DNA of 6,655 bases, taken from assembly GCA_003695505.1 (NCBI GenBank), contig RFIY01000287.1:1-6655 (forward strand), read 5' to 3'. The notes under the pieces were generated by a model. It had not been told where the DNA came from. It ran no database searches and saw only the letters and a list, made by a program, of their open reading frames with translations. Position numbers and translations under genes: made by a program. This stretch comes from Candidatus Dadabacteria bacterium (lineage in GTDB: Bacteria > J088). This document shows positions 1-6,590 of this stretch, piece after piece. Each line of letters begins with the position of its first letter. The stretch's first letter is position 1.

Positions 1-1341
1 GCCGGGCAGCGCGTCTTTCTGATCGGCGCGTGCGGAACCGGGATGACCGCGCTGGCGCTGTTGCTGCGAGAGGCTGGCGTTGCGGTCAGCGGTTGCGATG
101 TGCGTGCCGATCCGCCGACCGGCCCGCAGTTGCGCGCAGCCGGCGTCGACCTGCGCATGGGGTATCAGGCTGAATCGCTGGACAGTCAGGCGGATCTGGT
201 CGTCGTCGGCAATGCCGTGCGGTCGGACAACCCGGTGGTTCAGGCTGCCGAAGCGGCGGGATTGCCCATGACGCATATGCCGGCGATGCTGAACGCCCTG
301 ATCGGAGACCGTCCGCGGATCGTGATCGCCGGGACGCACGGCAAGAGTACGACGAGCACGGTCGTCGCGTGGTTGCTGGATCAGGCCGGTCTCGACCCAG
401 GCTGGTTTATCGGTGCAACGCCGACGTTCGGCGCTTCCGGTCGCCTCGGCACCGGACCGTTCGTGCTCGAAGGGGACGAATACAATGCCAGCTTTTTCGA
501 CCGCGAAGCCAAGTTTTTCCACTATCATCCAACGATTCTCGGCCTGACCAACGTCGAGTTCGACCACGCCGACCTCTATCCCGATCTGGCCGCGATCGAG
601 GCCGCCTTCGAGCGACTGGTGCGTCAGCCGTCGCTGGGCACGGTGGTGCTGGCGCCCGAGGCGATCCGCTTCGCCGCCGCAGTCCCGGCCGCGGTTCAAT
701 CGATTCGTATCGGCGATTCGACAGCATTCTCCGTGATCGGCTCCGCTCCGGATGGTGTCCGGTTCCGGCTCGGCGCGCGGGACTTACGGTTTCCGTTGCC
801 GGGCCGACATGGTGCAACTGACGCGGCGATCGCCTGGCTGTGTGCAACCGCGGCCGGTGCCGATCCGGACGTTGCGGCCGATGCGCTTGCGCGCTTCCCG
901 GGGTTGCGTCTGCGACAGGAGCGGCTCGACAGCCAGCGCTGGGTGCTGATTCGTGATTTCGGGCATCATCCGACCGAGATCGCGAACACGCTCGCGGGGC
1001 TGCGTGAGGCCTGGCCGGGCCGGCATCTGGTCGCCGTCTTCGAACCACGCAGCTACACGGCGCGCACGGATCGCATGCGCGACGAATGGGCCGGCGCGTT
1101 CGCGACGGCTGACGAGGTACTGCTTGCACCTGTGTACAGGCCAGACGCACTGTCGGAGCCGGCGCTGGATACCCGCAGGCTCGCAGCCGAAATCGATGTC
1201 CCGGCGCGCGCGTGCGCCGACTGGACCGAACTGGAACAGACTATCGACGCAATCGAGGCCGGCGCCGTGATCGTTCTGTTCAGCAATGGCATCATGGATG
1301 GGTTACCGGAACGTCTCGTCCAGAAGGATCAAGCGGGATGA
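1..1341 (+). CDS. mpl: UDP-N-acetylmuramate:L-alanyl-gamma-D-glutamyl-meso-diaminopimelate ligase (Mpl), 5'-partial
   Basis: Cytoplasmic ATP-dependent Mur ligase that reattaches recycled murein tripeptide (L-Ala-D-Glu-mDap) to UDP-MurNAc, part of peptidoglycan recycling. The frame is open from base 1, and the first visible codons (GQRVFLIGACGTGM) are already inside the conserved N-terminal Rossmann-like motif, so the true start lies upstream. About 446 residues are visible; Mpl proteins are usually around 450, so little is missing. Counting from base 1: ATP P-loop GTHGKSTT at 111-118; catalytic-Glu region LEGDEYNASFFD near 156-167; NVEFDHADLYPD near 184-195; C-terminal domain DFGHHPTEI near 319-327; FEPRS near 347-351; LFSNG near 426-430. 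The DEYxxxFFDxxxKFxHY pattern and the SNG ending point to Mpl rather than MurC. Oddity: the usual HNxxN motif of Mur ligases reads HGATD (about 270-274). The stop overlaps the gpsA start by ATGA, so the two are probably one operon. Family is confident; strict Mpl function is slightly less so. Confidence 0.87.
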   Translation, partial: AGQRVFLIGACGTGMTALALLLREAGVAVSGCDVRADPPTGPQLRAAGVDLRMGYQAESLDSQADLVVVGNAVRSDNPVVQAAEAAGLPMTHMPAMLNALIGDRPRIVIAGTHGKSTTSTVVAWLLDQAGLDPGWFIGATPTFGASGRLGTGPFVLEGDEYNASFFDREAKFFHYHPTILGLTNVEFDHADLYPDLAAIEAAFERLVRQPSLGTVVLAPEAIRFAAAVPAAVQSIRIGDSTAFSVIGSAPDGVRFRLGARDLRFPLPGRHGATDAAIAWLCATAAGADPDVAADALARFPGLRLRQERLDSQRWVLIRDFGHHPTEIANTLAGLREAWPGRHLVAVFEPRSYTARTDRMRDEWAGAFATADEVLLAPVYRPDALSEPALDTRRLAAEIDVPARACADWTELEQTIDAIEAGAVIVLFSNGIMDGLPERLVQKDQAG

Positions 1342-2348
1342 CTGGACCATCCGCCGTCGCCGTGATTGGCGCAGGCTCGTTTGGAACCTGCCTGGCCGTC
1401 CATGCCGCCCGCATCGGTCTGGACGCGACACTCTGGGCGCGCGACCCGGAGGTGGTGCGACACATCCGGCGCTACCGCGAACATCCGCGTCGGCTGCGGG
1501 GTGTGAACATTCCCGACGGCGTACACGCGACGCACGATCTGGACGAGGCGCTCTCGGTCGGCCAGATCATTCATGCGATTCCCGTCCAGCAAACGCGCGC
1601 CTTCTGGCAGGAGCATCGCGACCGCCTGCCGTCCGGCGCGACGATCCTGCTGGCTGCCAAGGGCCTCGAGCGCGACACCGGGCTGCGCCTCGATGAGGTG
1701 TTTGCGGAGGTCTTCGGCGAGGACTGGGTGACGGCAAACCTCGCGGCGCTCAGTGGCCCGACCTTTGCCGCCGAGGTTGCGGCCGGCGTGCCGTCGGTCG
1801 CGCTGATCGCCGCATTCAATGAGGCGCTGGCCGAGGCGTACCAGATTCTGCTGGCGGGGCCCACGTTTCGCCTGTACCGAAGCACCGACCTGATTGGCGT
1901 CGAAGTCGCCGGCGCCTTCAAGAACGTGATCGCGATCGCCGCGGGCGTCAGCGACGGCCTCGGGCTTGGCCTGAACTCACGCGCCGCAATCATTGCCCGC
2001 GGGCTGGCCGAAATGACGCGGTTTGGTGTCGCCCAGGGCGCTGAACGCGACACGTTCAGCGGCCTGGCCGGCGTCGGTGATCTTGTGCTGACCGCCACCG
2101 GTGAACTGAGCCGGAATCGTACCGTCGGTTACCGGCTCGGTCAGGGGGACACGCTCGAAGATATTCTGGCGGAGATGTCGGAGGTGGCCGAAGGCGTGCC
2201 CACCACGGCGAGCGTGGTCGAGCGCGCCCGGCAGCTTGGCGTCGAAATTCCGATTGCCGAACAGATCTGGTCGGTTCTTGCCAACGGAAACGACCCGCGG
2301 CAGGCCGTGCACACGCTGATGACCCGTAGCCTGAAGCGCGAATACTGA
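1338..2348 (+). CDS. gpsA: NAD(P)+-dependent glycerol-3-phosphate dehydrogenase
   Basis: Soluble enzyme reducing dihydroxyacetone phosphate to sn-glycerol 3-phosphate, the backbone precursor for phospholipids. The 336-residue product matches the usual family length. Visible motifs: dinucleotide-binding GAGSFGTCLA at 11-20; AAKGLE at 106-111; LSGPTFAAEVA at 138-148; GVEVAGAFKNV at 187-197, in which K195 corresponds to the conserved catalytic lysine; GLAGVGDLVLT at 242-252; SRNR at 258-261; and VAEGVPTTASV near 283-293. The reading frame is open further upstream (an in-frame ATG at 1212), but starting there would add 42 residues inside mpl. The ATG at 1338 is preferred because it overlaps the mpl stop as ATGA, has AAGGA at 1324-1328 nine bases upstream, and puts the Rossmann glycines at the normal distance from the N-terminus. 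Translational coupling with mpl is likely. No strong terminator follows. Confidence 0.96.
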   Translation: MTGPSAVAVIGAGSFGTCLAVHAARIGLDATLWARDPEVVRHIRRYREHPRRLRGVNIPDGVHATHDLDEALSVGQIIHAIPVQQTRAFWQEHRDRLPSGATILLAAKGLERDTGLRLDEVFAEVFGEDWVTANLAALSGPTFAAEVAAGVPSVALIAAFNEALAEAYQILLAGPTFRLYRSTDLIGVEVAGAFKNVIAIAAGVSDGLGLGLNSRAAIIARGLAEMTRFGVAQGAERDTFSGLAGVGDLVLTATGELSRNRTVGYRLGQGDTLEDILAEMSEVAEGVPTTASVVERARQLGVEIPIAEQIWSVLANGNDPRQAVHTLMTRSLKREY

Positions 2349-2464
2349 GTCGGTCGTTGTCGCTGTTTCATTGCGTCAGCCCACGGCAGCGTCGTTCAGG
2401 GTAAACTACCATGCGACCCGGAACGGCGAGGGAACCGGGATCAGACGAACAGGAGATTTGAACG
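2349..2464 (+). promoter_or_regulatory. gpsA-ssb intergenic region and ssb leader
   Basis: This 116-nt gap most likely holds the ssb promoter, but I cannot place a convincing one. TAAACT at 2402-2407 is a fair -10 hexamer, yet the best -35 (TTGCGT, 2371-2376) is 25 bases away, too far. CCCGG (2417-2421) and CCGGG (2435-2439) could form a 5-bp hairpin with a 13-nt loop in the leader, ending 11 nt before the Shine-Dalgarno. A strong AGGAGA at 2451-2456, eight bases before the ATG, is the ssb ribosome binding site and fixes its start. No T-tailed terminator for gpsA is visible. Confidence 0.35.
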
Positions 2465-2899
2465 ATGACTCGCAGCCTGAACAAGATCATGATTATCGGT
2501 AACCTCGGCGCGGACCCAGATATCCGCGTCACTCAGAGCGGCACCAAAGTTGCCAATCTGCGCGTCGCGACCAGCGAACGCTGGACCGATCGCAATGGCG
2601 CCCAGCAGGAACATACCGAATGGCACCGCGTCGTCTTCTACGGCAATCTCGCGGAAATCTGTGAAAAGTACCTTTCCAAGGGTCGTCGCGTCTACGTCGA
2701 GGGCAGCATCCGCACCGACAAATGGACAGACCGGGACGGCAATGACCGTTATACGACCGAGATCCGCGGCCGTGACATGATCATGCTCGATGGGCGCGGC
2801 GATGGCGGCGGCTTTGCTGGCGGGCAGGATCGTCAGCCCCAGAGCAGCGGCGGTTATCAGGCGCCGCCGGAGCTGGCCGACGACGATATTCCATTCTGA
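2465..2899 (+). CDS. ssb: Single-stranded DNA-binding protein SSB
   Basis: Binds and protects single-stranded DNA during replication, recombination and repair, and recruits partner proteins through its C-terminal tip; the bacterial form acts as a homotetramer. The product is 144 residues. The OB-fold spans about residues 4-108, beginning LNKIMIIGNLGADPDIR and including TEWHRVVFYG (51-60), YLSKGRRVYVEG (69-80) and RYTTEIRGRDM (95-105). W40, W53 and W87 line up with the three DNA-stacking tryptophans W40, W54 and W88 of E. coli SSB, and Y59 takes the place of F60. A Gly/Gln-rich linker (about 110-136) leads to the acidic tip DDDIPF (139-144), the docking peptide for RecO, PriA, exonuclease I and others. 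The linker is shorter than in the 178-residue E. coli protein. The gene stands apart from gpsA, probably with its own promoter, and uvrA is not adjacent in the visible sequence. No LexA box was found upstream. Confidence 0.97.
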   Translation: MTRSLNKIMIIGNLGADPDIRVTQSGTKVANLRVATSERWTDRNGAQQEHTEWHRVVFYGNLAEICEKYLSKGRRVYVEGSIRTDKWTDRDGNDRYTTEIRGRDMIMLDGRGDGGGFAGGQDRQPQSSGGYQAPPELADDDIPF

Positions 2900-2982
2900 C
2901 CGGCGCCGTCGCGGGTTCGGTCGCGCGGCCGTTTCGCAACAATTGTCCGATTTCGGTATTATTTTGCGAGGACCGCGCGCAG
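2900..2982 (+). promoter_or_regulatory. ssb-downstream spacer with AT-rich island; candidate promoter for the envelope operon
   Basis: The first part is very GC-rich and can fold: GACCG (2898-2902, overlapping the ssb stop) can pair with CGGTC (2918-2922). There is no proper T-run directly after it, so it is not a clear terminator. From about 2938 the composition switches to an AT-rich island. TTCGCA (2933-2938) and TATTAT (2957-2962), 18 bases apart, match sigma-70 -35/-10 boxes at 4/6 and 5/6. The 8-bp palindrome ACAATTGT (2939-2946) lies between them and could be an operator half or chance. A start about seven bases after the -10 would fall near 2969, right at the Shine-Dalgarno, leaving almost no leader; this weakens the promoter call. 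Confidence 0.3.
2969..2972 (+). promoter_or_regulatory. Ribosome binding site that decides a TTG start
   Basis: AGGA, within GCGAGGA, sits ten bases before the TTG at 2983. No ATG, GTG or other TTG occurs in this frame between the end of ssb and 2983. The first in-frame ATG is 51 codons later (3136) and would remove the signal peptide. The site therefore supports TTG as the initiator. Confidence 0.6.
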
Positions 2983-4449
2983 TTGATCCGTAGAATCGCC
3001 ATAGTCTTTGCAGCATCGCTGATAGGTTCGTCCCCCGCGTGGGCTGCCGACAACGCCGAAGGCCTGCTTGCCGAAGGTGAGCGGTCGCTCGTCGCCGGCA
3101 ACGCCATTGTCGCCGAGCGAGCGTTCGTGATCGGCATGAACACCTGGCCCGACGACCTGCGCTTTTCCTACTACGCCGGAATCGCGGCGTTCTATATGGG
3201 CCGAGATGGCGATGCCGAACCGCGGTTGCTGTCGGCGGGGTCGGCCTATCCGCGTGCCTGGTTCTACCTGTCGATGATCGAACTCGACCGCGGCCATGCC
3301 CAGGCGGCGCTCAAGTACATCAACCGCTACCTGAAGGCGCGACCGCGCGACCCGGAGGGTGAGCTGTTGCGCGGCATCGCCCGGCTCGGCCTGTCCGATC
3401 CGAAGGCGGTGGACAGCCTCAACCTGGCAGCGATGCTCGACAAGTCGTTGCGAACCTATGCGCTGTTCTACCGCGGGCTGTCGCAGTTCGAGCGCGACGA
3501 GCGTTCCGGCGCCGACAAGGCGCTGCGAGCCGTCGTACGGCTTGGCGAAAAACCAGGCTTGCTGCAACTCGCCGAACAAACACTCGATGTGATGAAACAG
3601 CGCGGCGATGTCGCCGCCCGGCGCTGGCTCGAAGCCTACATCGACCTGGCCTGGGACGACAACCTCAATCGCAATCTCGATCGCGAGTCCAAAGAAGCCG
3701 GCATGCGCGGCCTGGTTCGCGCCCGCTACTGGCAGCGCCTGCTCGAAGACGAGCAATCCCTGCTCGTCGGATTCAACGCCGACTATGACCAGCCGCTCGG
3801 CGCCGACAGCAGCGGGCGGGGAACGATCGGCGCGCTGATGGACTATGGGTTTTATACCAATCGCGAGCGTCTCAGTCTCGAACCCGGTGTCGAGTTCGAG
3901 CCTTCGGTCTCGCTGTATGATGCCGGCGGCGGTTTTGGACTGAACCGCGCTGACATCGCGTTGCGCCCCCGCCTGTACCTGTTTCAGGATCACGAGCGGG
4001 CAACGAAGGTGTTTTATGAATTTCGTTACGTCAGCGATATTGCCGAAGGTTTTCTGACCGGCCCCCGCCATGTGCTCGGGGTTCGCCCCTCCTGGACGGG
4101 GCGCAACCGGCGAACCTTCGTTACCGGACTGGTTGCGCTGGAAGCCAGCCAGAGCAGTGCCGCCGCTTACCGGGGCATCGGCCCGAAATTTGCCCTCGAT
4201 GGCCAGGCCGCGCTGCCGAACGGACTGGTGACCGAAGTCTCGGCAACCTATCGCAAGCAGTTTCTGACGCACATCACCCCATCACGGCAGGAAGACGCCC
4301 TGATCGGGCATTTTGGTATTGGCTGGTGGAAGCCCAGTGTGCGCTTCGTGATCATGGGCGGCACCGACCAGGAACTGCATCTGAGTACGGCCGCCGGGCG
4401 TGATTACACCGTGCGTACCTACTGGCTGCGGATGGGGGCCTACCTGTGA
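2983..4449 (+). CDS. Exported TPR-like protein with C-terminal predicted outer-membrane beta-barrel
   Basis: The 488-residue product starts at TTG. A Sec signal peptide is clear: MIRR, a hydrophobic core, and likely cleavage after SPAWA (A21). Residues 22 to about 215 are helical and repeat-like, with TPR-style stretches (LLAEGERSLVAGNAIVAERAF; AWFYLSMIELDRGHAQAALKY; YALFYRGLSQFERDERSG), suggesting a periplasmic protein-interaction domain. The motif DLAWDDNLNRN (221-231) marks the switch to a region of alternating hydrophobic/polar, aromatic-rich strands to the C-terminus, ending YTVRTYWLRMGAYL. By eye I count about 14 candidate strands between 216 and 488, so an outer-membrane barrel is inferred. 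TPR followed by a barrel of this size resembles surface lipoprotein assembly modulators (Slam, DUF560); TPR-barrel proteins such as PgaA are larger. The exact family is not recognised. It overlaps the next gene by TGATG, so the two are co-translated. Confidence 0.8.
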   Translation: MIRRIAIVFAASLIGSSPAWAADNAEGLLAEGERSLVAGNAIVAERAFVIGMNTWPDDLRFSYYAGIAAFYMGRDGDAEPRLLSAGSAYPRAWFYLSMIELDRGHAQAALKYINRYLKARPRDPEGELLRGIARLGLSDPKAVDSLNLAAMLDKSLRTYALFYRGLSQFERDERSGADKALRAVVRLGEKPGLLQLAEQTLDVMKQRGDVAARRWLEAYIDLAWDDNLNRNLDRESKEAGMRGLVRARYWQRLLEDEQSLLVGFNADYDQPLGADSSGRGTIGALMDYGFYTNRERLSLEPGVEFEPSVSLYDAGGGFGLNRADIALRPRLYLFQDHERATKVFYEFRYVSDIAEGFLTGPRHVLGVRPSWTGRNRRTFVTGLVALEASQSSAAAYRGIGPKFALDGQAALPNGLVTEVSATYRKQFLTHITPSRQEDALIGHFGIGWWKPSVRFVIMGGTDQELHLSTAAGRDYTVRTYWLRMGAYL

Positions 4450-5297
4450 TGCGCCGCGTCCTGCTGATTGCCTGTATCGTCGCGATGGCCGCGCCGGTTG
4501 CTGCCGATCCGGTCGGGCGCCTGATCTATGCGCAGGGCAAGGCGCAGATCGTGCGCAATCTGAAGGCGGTGCCCCCTGCGCCGGGTACCGTGATCGAGGG
4601 TGATGACCTCCTGCGCGCCCAGGTGGGCGGCCGGCTCAAGGTGATCCTGGATGACGACTCCCTGGTCATGGTCTGGGACGACAGTGAAATGCGATTCCAG
4701 AACACGGTCATCGACCTGATGCAGGCGCGCCGCCAGCTCCAGATCGAGCAGATCACCGGGCAGTTGCGGCTGGTCGTCTCGTCGTTCCTTGGCTCGGGCG
4801 AGATCCTCGTCCGCACGCCCAACGCACGGGTGTTTGTCGATGATGCGGCCGACCTGCTGATCCGCCAGGGCGTTCAGGGCGACGACACCGAGATCGTCGT
4901 CCTGGCGGGGCGCGCACGCGTCGAACACGTCTTTACGGACTTTTCCGGAGCCGTGGAGCTGGAAGCGCAGCAGACGACGATCGTCGGAACCGATCGCGCA
5001 CCGACGGCGCCACTGTTCGTCGATCGAAGCGTCTTCGAGCAGGTACTTCAGGACCTGCGCTGGATCCTGCCGGAGCCGGTGCCGGACTGGGACGGCTTTT
5101 TCGGTCAGCATCTCGAGGATTATGCGGTTCGTGCGTTTGGTCGGATCCGCCGCCTCGCCCAGCGACCGATGACACCGATTCGCACGATGGTCGAGGGGCT
5201 GTCCGAGGCGCACCTGCCGCAGCGTCCGGCCGAACCGCGTCCCGAGCCGCGTTCAACGCTGGATTTGCGCTGGAATTTTCAGGACGTTGAACAATGA
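4449..5297 (+). CDS. Secreted FecR-domain protein
   Basis: The 282-residue product has a signal peptide (MRRVLLIACIVAMAAPVAA, cleavage probably before D20). Residues 22 to about 85 follow the FecR-domain pattern: VGRLIYAQGKAQIVR, PGTVIEGDDLLRAQVGGRLKVIL, then DDDSLVMVWDDSEMRF. A second beta-rich half follows, with ITGQLRLVV, VRTPNARVFV (121-130) and EIVVLAGRARV (148-158), up to about 190. Such domains are thought to form periplasmic beta-structures; in FecIRA-type systems FecR passes a signal to a sigma factor. This protein has no other membrane helix, and neither a sigma factor nor a TonB receptor is visible nearby, so classical FecR signalling is unlikely. The C-terminal part is mixed helical with a Pro/Arg-rich stretch (HLPQRPAEPRPEPR, 255-268). 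The ATG at 4449 is preferred over the GTG at 4446: it overlaps the preceding stop (TGATG) with a GGGGG run ten bases upstream. Its 3' end overlaps the lipoprotein gene by ATGA. Confidence 0.85.
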   Translation: MRRVLLIACIVAMAAPVAADPVGRLIYAQGKAQIVRNLKAVPPAPGTVIEGDDLLRAQVGGRLKVILDDDSLVMVWDDSEMRFQNTVIDLMQARRQLQIEQITGQLRLVVSSFLGSGEILVRTPNARVFVDDAADLLIRQGVQGDDTEIVVLAGRARVEHVFTDFSGAVELEAQQTTIVGTDRAPTAPLFVDRSVFEQVLQDLRWILPEPVPDWDGFFGQHLEDYAVRAFGRIRRLAQRPMTPIRTMVEGLSEAHLPQRPAEPRPEPRSTLDLRWNFQDVEQ

Positions 5298-6457
5298 GGC
5301 GTCTGGGCGCCATCGTCGGTGCAGCGATCCTTGTGTTGTCGGGGTGCATTGGTGCGCCCGTTCCGCCACGGACAGGTGTGGCGCTGTCACTCGATCTGCC
5401 GGGTCCGCTCGTGCCAGAAGGGTTTGCGCCGCAGCAGGCAACCGAAGTCGTCTTTGCGACCGAAGGCAAGGTCTGGATCGAGATCCGAACGGCATCGAAT
5501 ATCATCCATTCGGAATTGTACGCAGAAGATGACGGCGGTGCGACAATCGTCGATCTGGAACCGGGCCAGTACACCCTGGGCGTCTATGGCGGGATCCTGA
5601 CACGTGACCAGAGCGATGGCTCGATCAACGGTGTGATTCGCTTTGCAGCGGTCGAATCGCTGTCACTCCCGCCGGATGAAGTCGTACAACGCACGGTCAC
5701 GCTCGTGCGCTGCGAAGACGTCGAGGACCAGCTCGATACGAATCGCCGGGCGATGTGTGATTCGGATTTCGGTACGCAGCTTGCGCCGCCGGATCCGCCC
5801 GAGATTTTCCCGACCGCAGCCTTCTCGGGTTGCCAGCCGACCGCGCGTGAGGACGGCATCATCCTGGCCGGGACGAAGGTCACGGGTACGGTTCTGATGG
5901 ACAATGCCGGAGACGTGCTGGTCGCCGATACCGGGCGAAACTGGCAATGGAATGTCTTCGATCTGACGTTCGGCGAGACATCCTTCGCGCGCAACCTGCT
6001 CACGGCCTGGGAAGAAGATACGCAGATTCGCAGCGAGCAGACGCAGGTGTCGTTTTCGATCGAAACGGATGCACTCTGTTTCAATCCCTACAACGTCCAG
6101 AGTGGTGGGGCCGACATCGAAACGAGCAGCGCCGATGCAGCCCAGCTCGTCGCGAGCTGGACACCGCGCAATCCCGTCACAGACGTCGCGCTGCTCGTGA
6201 CCGGCACCACTTCGATGAAGTCGTTGCTTACGGACGCCGAACTGTCGGCGGCGCGCAGCGCCAGCCTGTATCCGTCGGCGGGGACCGTGTCCTCGTCGGC
6301 AGGCACGCTCAGTTTTCCGCGGCCGACGACGGATCGCTGGGATCTGTATCTGTATGCTCGCCACAGTCAGGCGGGGCAGCTCGTCTGGCGCCAGGAAGGT
6401 GCGTTTCGTTACGATGCCGACTGGCTGACCGACAACGACCATCCGGCGGCACCATGA
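5294..6457 (+). CDS. Putative outer-membrane lipoprotein of unknown family
   Basis: The 387-residue product has a textbook type II signal: MRRLGAIVGAAILV followed by the lipobox LSGC, with C18 as the lipidated cysteine. The next residues are Ile-Gly, not Asp, so Lol sorting to the outer membrane is expected. I do not recognise the family. The mature part looks mainly beta-structured; residues 83-100 (ATIVDLEPGQYTLGVYGG) resemble an edge strand of a small beta-sandwich of the carboxypeptidase-regulatory or Ig-like sort. Four further cysteines (140, 155, 180, 262) could make two disulfides. A Ser/Gly-rich stretch with two near copies of SAGT(V/L)S lies at 328-340. The start overlaps the FecR-domain gene (ATGA) and has AGGA at 5281-5284, nine bases upstream. 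The 3' end overlaps the next small frame. It probably works with the barrel and FecR-domain proteins; whether it is a partner or an exported cargo is open. Confidence 0.85.
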   Translation: MRRLGAIVGAAILVLSGCIGAPVPPRTGVALSLDLPGPLVPEGFAPQQATEVVFATEGKVWIEIRTASNIIHSELYAEDDGGATIVDLEPGQYTLGVYGGILTRDQSDGSINGVIRFAAVESLSLPPDEVVQRTVTLVRCEDVEDQLDTNRRAMCDSDFGTQLAPPDPPEIFPTAAFSGCQPTAREDGIILAGTKVTGTVLMDNAGDVLVADTGRNWQWNVFDLTFGETSFARNLLTAWEEDTQIRSEQTQVSFSIETDALCFNPYNVQSGGADIETSSADAAQLVASWTPRNPVTDVALLVTGTTSMKSLLTDAELSAARSASLYPSAGTVSSSAGTLSFPRPTTDRWDLYLYARHSQAGQLVWRQEGAFRYDADWLTDNDHPAAP

Positions 6458-6573
6458 TTCTCCGGTTCGTGTTCGTTCTGCTGATTGTCCCGTTTTTGCG
6501 GTTCTGGCCGCGTGTGTTCATCGCGCTCGAACGCTTCTGGCGCGCGACACGCGCGTCTCGCCCAGCAGACTGA
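6454..6573 (+). CDS. Small basic hydrophobic protein (39 residues), hypothetical
   Basis: A short frame starts at an ATG whose last bases form the stop of the lipoprotein gene (ATGA), the same coupling used elsewhere in this group. The product begins MILRFVFVLLIVPFL, a short hydrophobic segment (about residues 5-15) interrupted by arginines, then WPRVFIALERFWRATR. It carries seven Arg against one Glu and one Asp, so it is strongly basic and probably membrane-associated or amphipathic. No Shine-Dalgarno stands out before it (only GGCGGC), so it would depend on coupling. Without it, 6458-6590 would be an unexplained gap in an otherwise gapless group. A 39-codon open frame can occur by chance in GC-rich DNA, so the call is moderate. 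No family is recognised. Confidence 0.5.
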   Translation: MILRFVFVLLIVPFLRFWPRVFIALERFWRATRASRPAD

Positions 6574-6590
6574 CACCGACTTTTGCCGCC

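Noticed and set aside
1129-1140. CCTGT-GT-ACAGG inverted repeat
   Set aside because: It lies deep inside the mpl coding sequence, its arm spacing fits no known operator, and the codons are explained by the protein.
2363-2379. CTG...CAG pair upstream of ssb, looked at as a LexA/SOS box
   Set aside because: The LexA box of gammaproteobacteria is CTGT-N8-ACAG (16 nt). This one spans 17 nt, lacks the ACAG half and has no AT-rich centre.
2371-2407. TTGCGT and TAAACT as an ssb promoter
   Set aside because: The 25-base spacer is far outside the 16-18 range for sigma-70.
2898-2935. GC-rich foldable region after ssb as a Rho-independent terminator
   Set aside because: The stems are short or interrupted and no T-run follows directly; only GTTT is present.
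2959-4272. Long minus-strand open frame (437 codons) opposite the TPR-barrel gene
   Set aside because: The plus-strand frame has a signal peptide, a ribosome site, coupling to the next gene and sensible domain structure. The minus frame is a typical antisense shadow in GC-rich coding DNA.
4440-5213. Minus-strand open frame (257 codons) opposite the FecR-domain gene
   Set aside because: It has no recognisable protein features, and the plus strand encodes a clear FecR-domain protein.
5947-6453. Plus-strand frame upstream of and in phase with the microprotein, overlapping the lipoprotein gene
   Set aside because: The predicted residues show no domain pattern and lie wholly within the lipoprotein gene. 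Only the part from 6454, with its own coupled ATG, is kept.
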